From Pseudomonadota bacterium (GTDB lineage Bacteria; Pseudomonadota; Gammaproteobacteria; Legionellales; Legionellaceae), in contig JAIUOG010000011.1 in NCBI GenBank assembly GCA_020161725.1, positions 1 to 37,641 of the forward strand: 37,641 nucleotides of DNA, read 5' to 3'. Each line of letters opens with the position of its first letter. Position 1 is the stretch's first letter. Shown in pieces: positions 8,569 to 16,485 of the stretch. The position numbers were made by a program, and so were the translations under genes. The notes under the pieces are model-generated. The model worked only from the letters and a program-made list of their open reading frames with translations, searched no databases and was not told where the DNA came from.

Positions 8569-9526
8569 AAAATCTCTTTCCATCTACAATCCAGGATTCG
8601 TGGCCATAATTTGTTTTGAACTGCATATTTTTAACTTTATGTCTTTTTTTAGTAAGTTGGTTAAAAATTTTATCAATATCTTCAGGTGGGGTAAAACAAT
8701 CATCAATGATACTTACTAATAAAATTATTTTTTTTAAATTGTCAGGTATTAATTGTTCAAATATATCTATTTGATAGTTTCTTAGCATTTTTAAATATAA
8801 ATTATATGAGTAAGGTGAAAAGGAAGATTCATAGTTGAAGCTATCTGTTAAAAAATATTCTTCCACATTTTCTTTTTTATCTAATATTTCTAAAGCTTTT
8901 TCCGTTGTACATGTAAGTCGAAAGAAAAAACGTGCTAATCCCATATAAGATTTTAATATATTTGTAGGAAGATTATTTTTAATTCCTGTATCAAGTATGT
9001 TTGATTGAGCAGCATTAGTAAGTTTAGTCATAAGCGGGAGTGGAGAGCCGCATACAGATATAAATTTATTCGCTATTAATGGAAAACGCATGTACATATC
9101 AAATGCTTGCATACCACCCAAAGAACACCCAAAAACCAAATCAATTTTTTGAATATTCATTTCCTGTAAGGCAAGGACTATGAAGTTAACTGTATCTTCA
9201 ATACAAATTTCTGGAAAATCTTTTGCGTAAGGCAACCCTGTATTTGGAGAGATTGTTTCTGGGCCTAAAGAGCCATGACAAGAACCTAATGAATTAAAAC
9301 ATATAATATTATAATTTTTTAGAACCTCTTGGAGAGGAAATTTATGCCACCAAACGTGAAGTTCAGAACTACCCGAAAACCCATGAAAAAATAATGCTAT
9401 TTTTTTACCATTATTTTTTTCACCATAAAAAGTATAGTGTGCTGTTGCATTATTAAAGACAAATTTATTTTTTAGAGTAAATTCTTTTATAATAATAGAT
9501 GATGAAATATATTGATTAACTAGCAT
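8537..9526 (-). CDS. MetX-like alpha/beta-hydrolase acyltransferase
   Basis: About 329 residues from the ATG at 9526, which has GGAG six bases upstream and overlaps the exporter gene by 11 bases; upstream ATGs at 9538 and 9589 are less well placed. The protein follows homoserine O-acyltransferases (MetX): NSLGSCHGSLGP matches the MetX NxLGxxxGSxGP segment, the nucleophile elbow is FGCSLGGMQA (Ser135), GLAR (196-199) matches the substrate-binding GLAxAR segment, and Asp275/276 with His309 (GHESW) complete the triad. MetX proteins acetylate or succinylate homoserine with acyl-CoA, and relatives acylate serine or make specialised metabolites. Here it lies within a ligase-exporter-sensor operon without methionine genes, so an acylation step in making a small molecule is more likely than methionine synthesis. 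Confidence 0.7.
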   Translation of the reverse strand: MLVNQYISSSIIIKEFTLKNKFVFNNATAHYTFYGEKNNGKKIALFFHGFSGSSELHVWWHKFPLQEVLKNYNIICFNSLGSCHGSLGPETISPNTGLPYAKDFPEICIEDTVNFIVLALQEMNIQKIDLVFGCSLGGMQAFDMYMRFPLIANKFISVCGSPLPLMTKLTNAAQSNILDTGIKNNLPTNILKSYMGLARFFFRLTCTTEKALEILDKKENVEEYFLTDSFNYESSFSPYSYNLYLKMLRNYQIDIFEQLIPDNLKKIILLVSIIDDCFTPPEDIDKIFNQLTKKRHKVKNMQFKTNYGHESWIVDGKRFYEFIKKELIA

Positions 9527-10682
9527 ATATTTCTCCATTCTTCGCTTCATAATATAAAATATATATAAATAGTGCAGAGCATAGTACAAAACTAATTGGA
9601 AAAATTAGTGTTAGGTTATTTTCATTTTGGAGCTGTGCGCATAAATAAAAAACTCCAGCATAAATAATTACCAGTAAACCACCTAGGCTGTTAGCTGAAG
9701 ATATAATTTCTCCCGCAATTCGTGGCTCAAAGCATTGTGATAGATAAGCCCTTAATTCAATCCTTAAATAACCAAAAGTAAGTCCCAATAAAAATATGCT
9801 TAGAGCTAAATGTATAATGTTACTGTTATTGATATATATAGATAACGTTGCAATAAATAAAGTTAGAAATATTATTAGAGTGCGTTTTTGAAAAACTATT
9901 GTTTTGGTAATATAAGGATGTATTAACCCTGCTATTACTGTTGCCAGAGCCAATAATATTTCTAGAAAACCAGCAACATTAATAGAGTGGTATTCTTTTT
10001 TTGCAAGCACTGGTATTGATAAATTAAAGATAGTTAAGGTTGGCCAAATTAAGGCAAATCCAATTGTATACCTTAATTTCCTATTGTCTGAAATGTTTAA
10101 AGAAGTTGCTCTTTTATCTAGAATTATTGTTTTTATCTGTGTATTTAAAAAAGCAAATAAACTTGCAATAAAAAAACTTACTAACATAAACCAATATGGC
10201 AAGCCTGAACTATGCTTTTTTGACAATATTATTAAAACCGGCCCCAAAATTAGCCCTAATTGCCCAAGACTTGTAGATAACCCGCTAAATCTTCGTATAC
10301 TTTGCAATTTATGATTTTGTGATAAAAAAACATACCATTTCTCACAAGCGACTTCGATAATAAAAATAAAAATCCATAAAACAAAATGGGTAATAAATGT
10401 TCCAATTAAGCTCAACTTCATTAAATAATATTCAGTGATGATTAATAAACCTGCCATACATAAACTAAAAGTTAATAGTTTAGGAACTGGTATGAAATTT
10501 AATTTTTGAAATAAAGGTTTTGCAAATGCAGCGGGGAAAAAACTAAGCGCCATAATAATGGTAATATTAATTAAACCATTTTCTGAAATTGTTAATGAAT
10601 CCCAACCTGTTGCTAATAAGATAGCACCAACTGCTAATTTAAAAAAAAATAAGCATAAAAAATATGATGCAATTTGTTTCAT
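9516..10682 (-). CDS. Major facilitator superfamily transporter (probable exporter)
   Basis: A 388-residue protein made almost wholly of hydrophobic helices (about 11-12), with a central charged loop near residues 180-205 (KTIILDKRATSLNISDNRKLR) that divides two six-helix halves as in MFS carriers. No substrate signature is recognisable. Its start overlaps the end of the ATP-grasp gene by four bases (ATGA type), and its 3' end overlaps the acyltransferase start by 11 bases, so the three are translationally coupled. MFS proteins coupled to ligases in small clusters usually export the product. That role is inferred here. Confidence 0.75.
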   Translation of the reverse strand: MKQIASYFLCLFFFKLAVGAILLATGWDSLTISENGLINITIIMALSFFPAAFAKPLFQKLNFIPVPKLLTFSLCMAGLLIITEYYLMKLSLIGTFITHFVLWIFIFIIEVACEKWYVFLSQNHKLQSIRRFSGLSTSLGQLGLILGPVLIILSKKHSSGLPYWFMLVSFFIASLFAFLNTQIKTIILDKRATSLNISDNRKLRYTIGFALIWPTLTIFNLSIPVLAKKEYHSINVAGFLEILLALATVIAGLIHPYITKTIVFQKRTLIIFLTLFIATLSIYINNSNIIHLALSIFLLGLTFGYLRIELRAYLSQCFEPRIAGEIISSANSLGGLLVIIYAGVFYLCAQLQNENNLTLIFPISFVLCSALFIYILYYEAKNGEIYAS

Positions 10683-11953
10683 TTTACTTCCTTTATTACA
10701 AATATTAGTTTTGTAATTTCATCCGTTTTTTTAATTAAATCAAAATCAAACTGATTGTAATGCTTATATAGGGTATATTCGACAAAACCATAGCGTGTTG
10801 ACCAATCTTTTGCTGTTTCAATTTTTTGATCTACTTTAGTTTGTATTGAAATTAAATCCACATTATCTAAATTTATGTTTTTAAGTGTTTCTGTCTTAAT
10901 TTCAGCTACAATACCCTTGATAGGATGCAAATATCCTATAGCTGCTGTGTTGATAAACTCTTCGGGAAGATCATCTTCTGATAATTGATTAAGAAATGAT
11001 TTGCAATGTAATTCGTAAATATTAGTTTGCGTAGATTTTTCATAAAGGTCCATTATACCATCACCAGCTGTACGAGCACCAACCTCTATAATAATTATTT
11101 CGCCTGCTGAACTAACTTTCATTTCGACATGAGCCATTCCATAAAGAATATCTAATGCTTCGCAAGCTTTTAGTGCTGCTTCTTTAATTTTATTTGCTAT
11201 AGTTATGTCTTTGTATAAAGATGAAGGAACCAAATGACCAACTTCTGAAAAATAAGGTTCTTTGCTTAAAAACTTATCTGTAATACCAATAACATGTCTA
11301 AAATTTGGTGTATTAATAACCTCAACTGATACCTCTCGTTTTATTGAAATATATGGTTCCAATAGCATAATCTTAGAATCAGAATCATATTTCTTAGCAA
11401 ATTTATTCAAATGTTCTTCTGTTTGTAAAATAATATTAGAAAGCTCTTCTTCATTTTCAACTTTAATAACACCACCACTACCTCCAAAATTAAGGGGCTT
11501 AATGACTAAGGGATAGCCTATTTTTTTTGTTAAGAGCTTTGCTTCATTTAAATCTGAAAATCTAAAACTTGGAACAACTGGAAGTTTGGCAGAAGCTAAG
11601 ATAGATTTCATTAAATCTTTTGTACGGCAATTTTCTATTGTTTCTTTTGAGTTATAAGGCAATTTAAAATATTCTGCAATTTTCAAACCTGCATTAAGAA
11701 CAAAATCATTTAAAGGAATAACAGCCATAGGCTCCATTTTAGTTTTTGAGCAAAATTCAATGACATCAATTAAGAGTTGTTCTGGATTATTTTCATTAGA
11801 ATAAATTGTAATAGATGGATATTTATTCGTATGGAATGGAGCCAATGAAGATACTGTGACAACTACACCCTTAAATGCTCTTTCAGCCCCAACTAATGCA
11901 CGCTCTCTTTGAAATTGATTAGCACCTAACAATAAAATAAATCTTTTAGTCAT
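10679..11953 (-). CDS. ATP-grasp ligase (amino-acid/peptide ligase type)
   Basis: A 424-residue ATP-grasp enzyme. The N-terminal part (LLLGANQFQRERALVGAERA) is the pre-ATP-grasp nucleotide-like domain. The core shows YPLVIKPLNFGGSGGVIKV near 147-165 (lysine and glycine-rich loop), LLEPYI for adenine contact, and the metal-binding IIIIEVGARTAGDG near 295. This design is shared by carbamoyl-phosphate-synthase-like ligases, among them BacD-type L-amino-acid ligases, which join a carboxylate to an amine through an acyl phosphate. The start has an AAAAAAGG about seven bases upstream. It is the first gene of the tightly overlapping set ligase-exporter-acyltransferase-binding protein-kinase. The substrates cannot be told from sequence. 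Confidence 0.8.
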   Translation of the reverse strand: MTKRFILLLGANQFQRERALVGAERAFKGVVVTVSSLAPFHTNKYPSITIYSNENNPEQLLIDVIEFCSKTKMEPMAVIPLNDFVLNAGLKIAEYFKLPYNSKETIENCRTKDLMKSILASAKLPVVPSFRFSDLNEAKLLTKKIGYPLVIKPLNFGGSGGVIKVENEEELSNIILQTEEHLNKFAKKYDSDSKIMLLEPYISIKREVSVEVINTPNFRHVIGITDKFLSKEPYFSEVGHLVPSSLYKDITIANKIKEAALKACEALDILYGMAHVEMKVSSAGEIIIIEVGARTAGDGIMDLYEKSTQTNIYELHCKSFLNQLSEDDLPEEFINTAAIGYLHPIKGIVAEIKTETLKNINLDNVDLISIQTKVDQKIETAKDWSTRYGFVEYTLYKHYNQFDFDLIKKTDEITKLIFVIKEVK

Positions 11954-12023
11954 TAATTAACCTTTTTTAAATTAAATATTAAATAACTCTAGAGAAATTC
12001 CATTTTCTACTTTTAGGAGTTTT

Positions 12024-12449
12024 TTATTCTTTTATGAATCGTTTTAAATGAAAGTCGATATCTTCTGGTAGTGTTAAGCTGTCTTTTCTTATAAAACAAT
12101 TTATCTGCCCTTCATTAAGTGCATCAGTTGGTAACTTTTCGCAACCATCACCTGTTAATAATATTTTTTTTGTGGGTAAAAAATTTAATTTGCGACAAAG
12201 TTCTATGCCATTCATATCTGCCATATTATAGTCAACAATAATTACACCTATTTCGAAAGGATTATTACTTGTGGATACTTGTGATGATACCGGATAAGAA
12301 TCATAAAAATAATTGAGAGCATTTATTGGATTACTAAATACTTCTAATAAATATTTTTCTTTTAATAAAGAAGACATTGCTTCTAAAAAAAGCAAATCAT
12401 CATCAATTAATGCGATAGACTTAGATGAAAATAGAGGTAATATCTTCAT
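12024..12449 (-). CDS. Single-domain response regulator receiver
   Basis: A 141-residue lone receiver. The acidic pair IDDD (about 16-19), the phospho-acceptor Asp in IIVDYNM, the Thr/Ser position in LLTGDG and the Lys in IRKD are all present, so phosphorylation should be possible. There is no output domain. It resembles the N-terminal half of the larger regulator encoded just upstream (12618-13541; shared VDYxMxxMNGIE segment and an unusual insert before that strand), so the two look like paralogues, this one lacking the C-terminal half. It sits 70 bases before the ATP-grasp gene and probably relays phosphate among the locus kinases. Confidence 0.85.
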   Translation of the reverse strand: MKILPLFSSKSIALIDDDLLFLEAMSSLLKEKYLLEVFSNPINALNYFYDSYPVSSQVSTSNNPFEIGVIIVDYNMADMNGIELCRKLNFLPTKKILLTGDGCEKLPTDALNEGQINCFIRKDSLTLPEDIDFHLKRFIKE

Positions 12450-12617
12450 ATTTATTTAATTTCCTATAACTACAAGGTTGTATTCTATTTTTCACAAACT
12501 TAGCTAATTTTATTCCATTTCACTGCTATTTATTTTTACAGTATGAATAATACTCTGGCTTTAATCTGTAATCAATAAGATTGATTATTTCTTTTTTCAC
12601 CATTTTCCCAGTTTGAA

Positions 12618-13541
12618 TTAATTTGGTAATTTAATAATACAATAATGATACCCGTTTGCATGCTGAAGAGGTTGTAATAAGAAGTCCCAAGCAGATATCG
12701 GTAATTTATATTGTGTTTCATTAAGAAAAAAAGGGGCGTGAGTTCTATTAAGCATTTTATTTATAATATCAGGGGTACAGTTTAGACTTTTTGCTATTTC
12801 AATATATTCCTCTAATTGTTTATCTAATAGAGTCATAAAATAGTACTTAGAGCCATTTTTACCGTTTAGCAAATAACTTCAATGTTGATTTAATAAAAAA
12901 TATTCAACAATGTCTAATTCATTGATGATTTTTTGGAAATGGGAGAGATATCCAGTAGATGTTATTAGAGTATCTTGTTTAGATAAAAAACAATTTAATA
13001 ATGGATAAGAAAGACGCTCAAAAAAAAGATCTTGCATAATATCAATAGTGTTTTTAATTTCTTCGAGCATAAACTTTGTATCTTTAACCAAGAATTTATC
13101 TATAACTCCTTGATTAAATGCATCAACTGCAAGTTTGAAATCAGCATGACCTGTAAGCATTATTTTCAGGACAGGAAGATGTGCTATTTTTTTACAAAAC
13201 TCAATTCCATTCATTAAAGGCATTGAGTAATCGACAACAATAACACTGATTACTTCATTTTTATTGACAGCTTCAGAGAGTTCTTTTATTTTTGTAAAAT
13301 CAATCGAATAATATTCATTGTCTTCCTCATCATCAATTTCATTAATTAAATTTGATGTATTGGCTAGTATATTTTTACTATAGTTAGCCAGAATACTTTC
13401 CAAAGCTTTAGATGGATTTTCATACGTATCAATTAAATATTTATCACTTAATTTATAATTTAAATTTTCTAAAAAAGACTCATTATCATCAATAAGAAGC
13501 ACCTTTGATTTAAAATAAAAACTTTTAAATTTTTTACACAT
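12618..13541 (-). pseudogene. Response regulator interrupted by an in-frame TGA
   Basis: The frame from ATG 13541 encodes a receiver (IDDN, phospho-acceptor in VIVVDYSMPLMNGIEFC, IMLTGH, VKD) with a 35-residue acidic insert, then a C-terminal domain ending IVEYFLLNQH at a TGA (12879-12881). The same frame stays open for 86 more codons to 12618 and reads SYLLNGKNG onward to WDFLLQPLQHANGYHYCIIK. That matches the usual continuation of this output domain, in which IVEYYLID is followed by GSFL, so the TGA replaces what looks like a GGA glycine. No other frame change is seen. It is therefore a nonsense-mutated gene, a sequencing error, a two-piece protein restarted at the TTG at 12872, or a read-through site. 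The ATG has AGAGGA seven bases upstream, inside the preceding DHp gene. Confidence 0.75.
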
Positions 13542-13542
13542 T

Positions 13543-13842
13543 TTATTCCTCTGAATTCAGCTTATGTTTTACAACTTGCATTTCAATTTTTTTGGTATAC
13601 TCACTAATTCGATTAGCCTCGATTAAAATGTTGTTTACAATAGAGCTTAATTTGTCAGCTTTTTGTATGGTTTCATTGAATTGAAAGCTCCTTCTATAAG
13701 TGTTTATTAATAAAGGAAGAGCCTCATTAAGTATGTGGCTTCCAATTTTAATTGAAGCAAGAGGGGTTCTAATAAAGTGTATAAACTCTAATATTTCATT
13801 CACCAAATCTTCGTTTAATTGGTCGTGATTGTTTCTGCTCAT
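13543..13842 (-). CDS. Stand-alone DHp (histidine phosphotransfer) domain protein
   Basis: A 99-residue protein with no membrane segment and no ATPase domain. Residues 15-90 resemble the two-helix DHp domain of histidine kinases: IHFIRTPLAS (21-30) aligns with the H-box HDIRSPLA, placing His22 at the phospho-acceptor position. The acidic residue that normally follows the His and serves in catalysis is Phe here. Its stop is one base from the start of the response regulator gene, so the two are coupled. I infer a phosphorelay intermediate, a decoy or a dimerisation partner for a kinase; it cannot phosphorylate itself. The family call is from the H-box only. Confidence 0.6.
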   Translation of the reverse strand: MSRNNHDQLNEDLVNEILEFIHFIRTPLASIKIGSHILNEALPLLINTYRRSFQFNETIQKADKLSSIVNNILIEANRISEYTKKIEMQVVKHKLNSEE

Positions 13843-13868
13843 CTAATTTCCTAAATATTTATTACACT

Positions 13869-14537
13869 CTAAGAAGGAAATATTTTATAGTGCCTAATAA
13901 CTGGGGCGATAAAATGTAATTCGGCTAGAAATATTTCATTTTCTATAGTTCTATCAATATTTGTGGATATTAATCGATAACTTTCTTTATCCTGACAGGC
14001 TTTTAAATAGCGCACAAAAGTATCTCCATTGGTTAATTCAACAATACATATTTGATCTAGAGCAGTTTTAATATTTTCTCCAAATATTTTTATTCCAGCC
14101 ACGTAATCCCCAGGCTTATAATAAGGCAGCAAAGTATTATCATTAACTGTGGAATAAGTTGCATTGGGATACAGGCTTTGAAAGACTAAAATTTCTTTTA
14201 GAACAAGGGTATTTTTATCTTGGTTAGAAACTATATTCATTTTTGGCAAAATATAGGGCTCTTGCCCCTTACCATATAAAAGCCATTCTATATCGCAAAT
14301 TACATTTTCTTGATAAACCCGTTTTATTACTTTTTCGGCACCATCAATAGGTAAACCACCAAAACGAGCTAGCTCCCAACCTTTATAAGTATTTAAATTT
14401 AATGATTCTATATTACATAAATCTTTTCTACTTAGATTAGAAAGATTACGGATTTTTCTTAATCTATCTCCTCTAGCTTCAGCGGAAGCATCATTGTCAG
14501 TAACAATGACTTTTTTAATATATTTTTTATGCAGCAT
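13869..14537 (-). CDS. XRE-type repressor with degenerate S24 (LexA/CI-like) C-terminal domain
   Basis: About 222 residues from the ATG at 14537; an in-frame TTG at 14564 is possible and neither has a clear ribosome-binding site. An N-terminal helix-turn-helix (GDRLRKIRNLSNLSRKDLC onward, with WLLYGKG closing it) is followed by a domain like the S24 fold of phage repressors (DNTLLPYYKPGDYVAG, then NGDTFVRYLK and a RLIS strand). In active S24 proteins the catalytic Ser lies in GDSMxP; here that position is Thr in DNTLLP, and the general-base Lys region reads VRYLK. Self-cleavage is therefore unlikely and the C-domain may serve for dimerisation or ligand control. It is divergent from the hotdog gene at 14734 across 196 bases holding a large palindrome. 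Confidence 0.8.
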   Translation of the reverse strand: MLHKKYIKKVIVTDNDASAEARGDRLRKIRNLSNLSRKDLCNIESLNLNTYKGWELARFGGLPIDGAEKVIKRVYQENVICDIEWLLYGKGQEPYILPKMNIVSNQDKNTLVLKEILVFQSLYPNATYSTVNDNTLLPYYKPGDYVAGIKIFGENIKTALDQICIVELTNGDTFVRYLKACQDKESYRLISTNIDRTIENEIFLAELHFIAPVIRHYKIFPS

Positions 14538-14632
14538 AGAATTTGATATAAGAAATTTAATCAAAATAAAAAAGAAATAATTGGGCCATTCTACACTTAT
14601 AAAAAAAAAATACTACGTTTCGTATAAAAAAA

Positions 14633-14660
14633 TTGACAGACTTAGAAAATTGGATATTAT
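14633..14660 (+). promoter_or_regulatory. Predicted sigma-70 promoter of the AfsA-like gene
   Basis: A perfect TTGACA at 14633-14638 and a TATTAT at 14655-14660 are separated by 16 bases. Transcription would start near 14666-14668, at the left edge of the 37-bp palindrome. It is the strongest promoter-like sequence between the two divergent genes. Confidence 0.6.
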
Positions 14661-14669
14661 GCATTTTTC

Positions 14670-14706
14670 AAACAAAATTCAATCCGATTCGGATTGAATT
14701 TTGTTT
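14670..14706. promoter_or_regulatory. 37-bp perfect palindrome at the transcription start: operator or 5'-UTR hairpin
   Basis: Two exact 18-base arms flank a single central T. The left arm reads AAACAAAATTCAATCCGA (14670-14687) and the right arm is its complement (14689-14706). It lies between the predicted -10 box and the GAGG ribosome-binding site (14722-14725) of the gene at 14734. As DNA it is placed where a repressor would block initiation, and the XRE regulator encoded next door is the obvious candidate. As RNA it would form an 18-bp stem at the very 5' end of the transcript. There is no U-tract after it, so it is not a terminator. Confidence 0.65.
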
Positions 14707-14733
14707 TATATAATAAATTTTGAGGCGTAGTAA

Positions 14734-15300
14734 ATGAAAACAAAATTAAGGGAACAAAGTTTATTTTTAGAAATGCTGGCCGAAGCTGACAATGATGAAC
14801 AAGAAATATCAAATACTTTGATCTCTTCTCCTGTAAGGCTTTCAAAACTTGAATTTAAAAGTTCTTTAATACAGAGTAAGTTATGGAAAGAAAAACATAA
14901 TTTTATTGCAGATGCAAACATACAGAGCATGGTCATAATTGAAGCATCTCGCCAAATGGCATCTGCTATTTCAGAAAAATTTTTAATCCTCAGTGATAAA
15001 AAATCGTTTGTGTTAGATGACATAACTGCTACTTTTTTGGAATATATTTTTCCTTTAGATATAGAGCTTATCTTCACTGTTATAAAAATTGATTATGACT
15101 TAAATGGTAATTTTAAAGCAAAGGCTGACATTAAAATATTACAAAATGAGCAAACCGTAATGTATTCTAGCCTATCTTTTAGCGCAATGGAAAAATCAAT
15201 TTTATTAAAGCTGGAATCAGAATTAGAGCAATCATATATTAACGAACCAATAAAAACACCGAACTTTCGTTTGGTCATTAGTGCTCACAAACATGTTTGA
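14734..15300 (+). CDS. AfsA-like hotdog-fold protein
   Basis: A 188-residue soluble protein with GAGG eight bases before its ATG. Its middle part resembles the A-factor biosynthesis (AfsA) hotdog domain: WKEKHNFIADANIQSM leads into IIEASRQMASAISEKF (about 68-83), matching the AfsA signature in which a long helix begins with E-x-x-RQ, followed by alternating beta strands and ending in YSSLSFSAM. In Streptomyces, AfsA joins a beta-ketoacyl chain to dihydroxyacetone phosphate to start gamma-butyrolactone signals; dehydratase-like hotdog roles are also possible. Only one domain is present, where AfsA has two. It is divergently transcribed from an XRE repressor and next to sensor kinase and ligase genes. 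Family moderate, reaction unknown. Confidence 0.6.
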   Translation: MKTKLREQSLFLEMLAEADNDEQEISNTLISSPVRLSKLEFKSSLIQSKLWKEKHNFIADANIQSMVIIEASRQMASAISEKFLILSDKKSFVLDDITATFLEYIFPLDIELIFTVIKIDYDLNGNFKAKADIKILQNEQTVMYSSLSFSAMEKSILLKLESELEQSYINEPIKTPNFRLVISAHKHV

Positions 15301-15494
15301 AAATTAATAATATTGCAATTAATACAAATAACTATACTTTAAAGAATTATACTGAAGTAGTTATTTTAAATCTATTTCGTGAGTTGCTTCAAATGAAGCA
15401 AAAAAAACGAATGAGCCCAGATATCCATATTTAAAAAAGCTCTAAATTTGAAGTAAATCCCTGGGCGAGAAATTTCAACCCTAAAACCTAGTTT

Positions 15495-16421
15495 TTAAGC
15501 CAAATTCTCAATCTTGAATTTATCTACCCTTCTCCATCTCACCAAACAAGGTGCTGTAAGATTTTGAATAATACTAATTAATACGGCAGGAATAGCTGTT
15601 TCTTTATCAAAAAAGGTGGTGCAAATTACCATAGCGACTATGGCATCAAACATGCCGTAATCGAAACTTACAGCCAATCTGCTCAAGCTATCATAATTGG
15701 TTAAATAGGCAATAAAATTACCGGTGATATAGCCTAAAAGATTTAATACCAAAACAGCGATTATTAGCATTAAAGGGAACTCAAAAATCCTTTGTTGGTT
15801 CATTGCTAAAAGGCTTGCAAGAATAGCGGCTATTAGCAAAATGGAAAAAATAGGCGCATATACCTTTATTTTTGTAATCAAAGGGGATTTAAAATAAGAA
15901 AATATCAATCCGCCTCCTATGGGAATTAAAATAATAATACTAATGTGCATCATCATAGCCCCTAAATTTAAAGCAACTGTTTTATGTAAAAATAAATAGA
16001 TTAATAACGGGGTTAGAAAGGGTGAAAATAGCGTCGAACCAAAGGTTAATAATACGGTAAGCGACACATTGGATTTAGATAGATAAGACATTACATTAGC
16101 GGCAGTACCACCAGGGGCTGTACCTAAAATCAAAAGGCCAATCGTTGCTGTTTGATTTAAATGCAAAGTTTGCGCGATTAAAAATGCCCAAAATGGCATG
16201 GCGATAAATCGAAATAGTATCAGGATTAAAATAGAAGTCGGTCTTATTAAAACTTCTTTAAAAGAACTATAGGAAGTATTAATCCCAATGCCAAACATAA
16301 TAAGACCTAATCCCATAGGAATTAAGGCTTTGCAACTGATAAAAAACTCAGGAAATAAAAGAGATAATACGGCAAACAATAACAATATCCATAAAAAAGA
16401 ACTTTCAATTTTATTTTGCAT
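15495..16421 (-). CDS. Bile acid:sodium symporter (BASS) family transporter
   Basis: A 308-residue membrane protein with about nine to ten helices. The family signature is the segment LILGTAPGGTAANVMSYLSK (about 98-117) with conserved small residues in a crossover helix, and a second conserved stretch FDYGMFDAIVAMVI near the end. BASS proteins move organic anions and vitamin precursors with sodium. It starts 65 bases after the thi5 stop on the same strand, with no terminator evident between, so it is probably on the same TPP-controlled transcript. Uptake of a thiamine precursor is a reasonable inference from context. Confidence 0.85.
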   Translation of the reverse strand: MQNKIESSFLWILLLFAVLSLLFPEFFISCKALIPMGLGLIMFGIGINTSYSSFKEVLIRPTSILILILFRFIAMPFWAFLIAQTLHLNQTATIGLLILGTAPGGTAANVMSYLSKSNVSLTVLLTFGSTLFSPFLTPLLIYLFLHKTVALNLGAMMMHISIIILIPIGGGLIFSYFKSPLITKIKVYAPIFSILLIAAILASLLAMNQQRIFEFPLMLIIAVLVLNLLGYITGNFIAYLTNYDSLSRLAVSFDYGMFDAIVAMVICTTFFDKETAIPAVLISIIQNLTAPCLVRWRRVDKFKIENLA

Positions 16422-16485
16422 TTTAATCCCTAAATATTGCTGCGAGTTAGATTATTTCCTGAGCTATTTTATCTAAATTCAATCG

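Noticed and set aside
15384..15401. Hairpin TTGCTTC/GAAGCAA as a terminator
   Set aside because: On the plus strand it is followed by A, not T, and on the minus strand the T-run precedes it, so it does not fit a rho-independent terminator for either neighbour.
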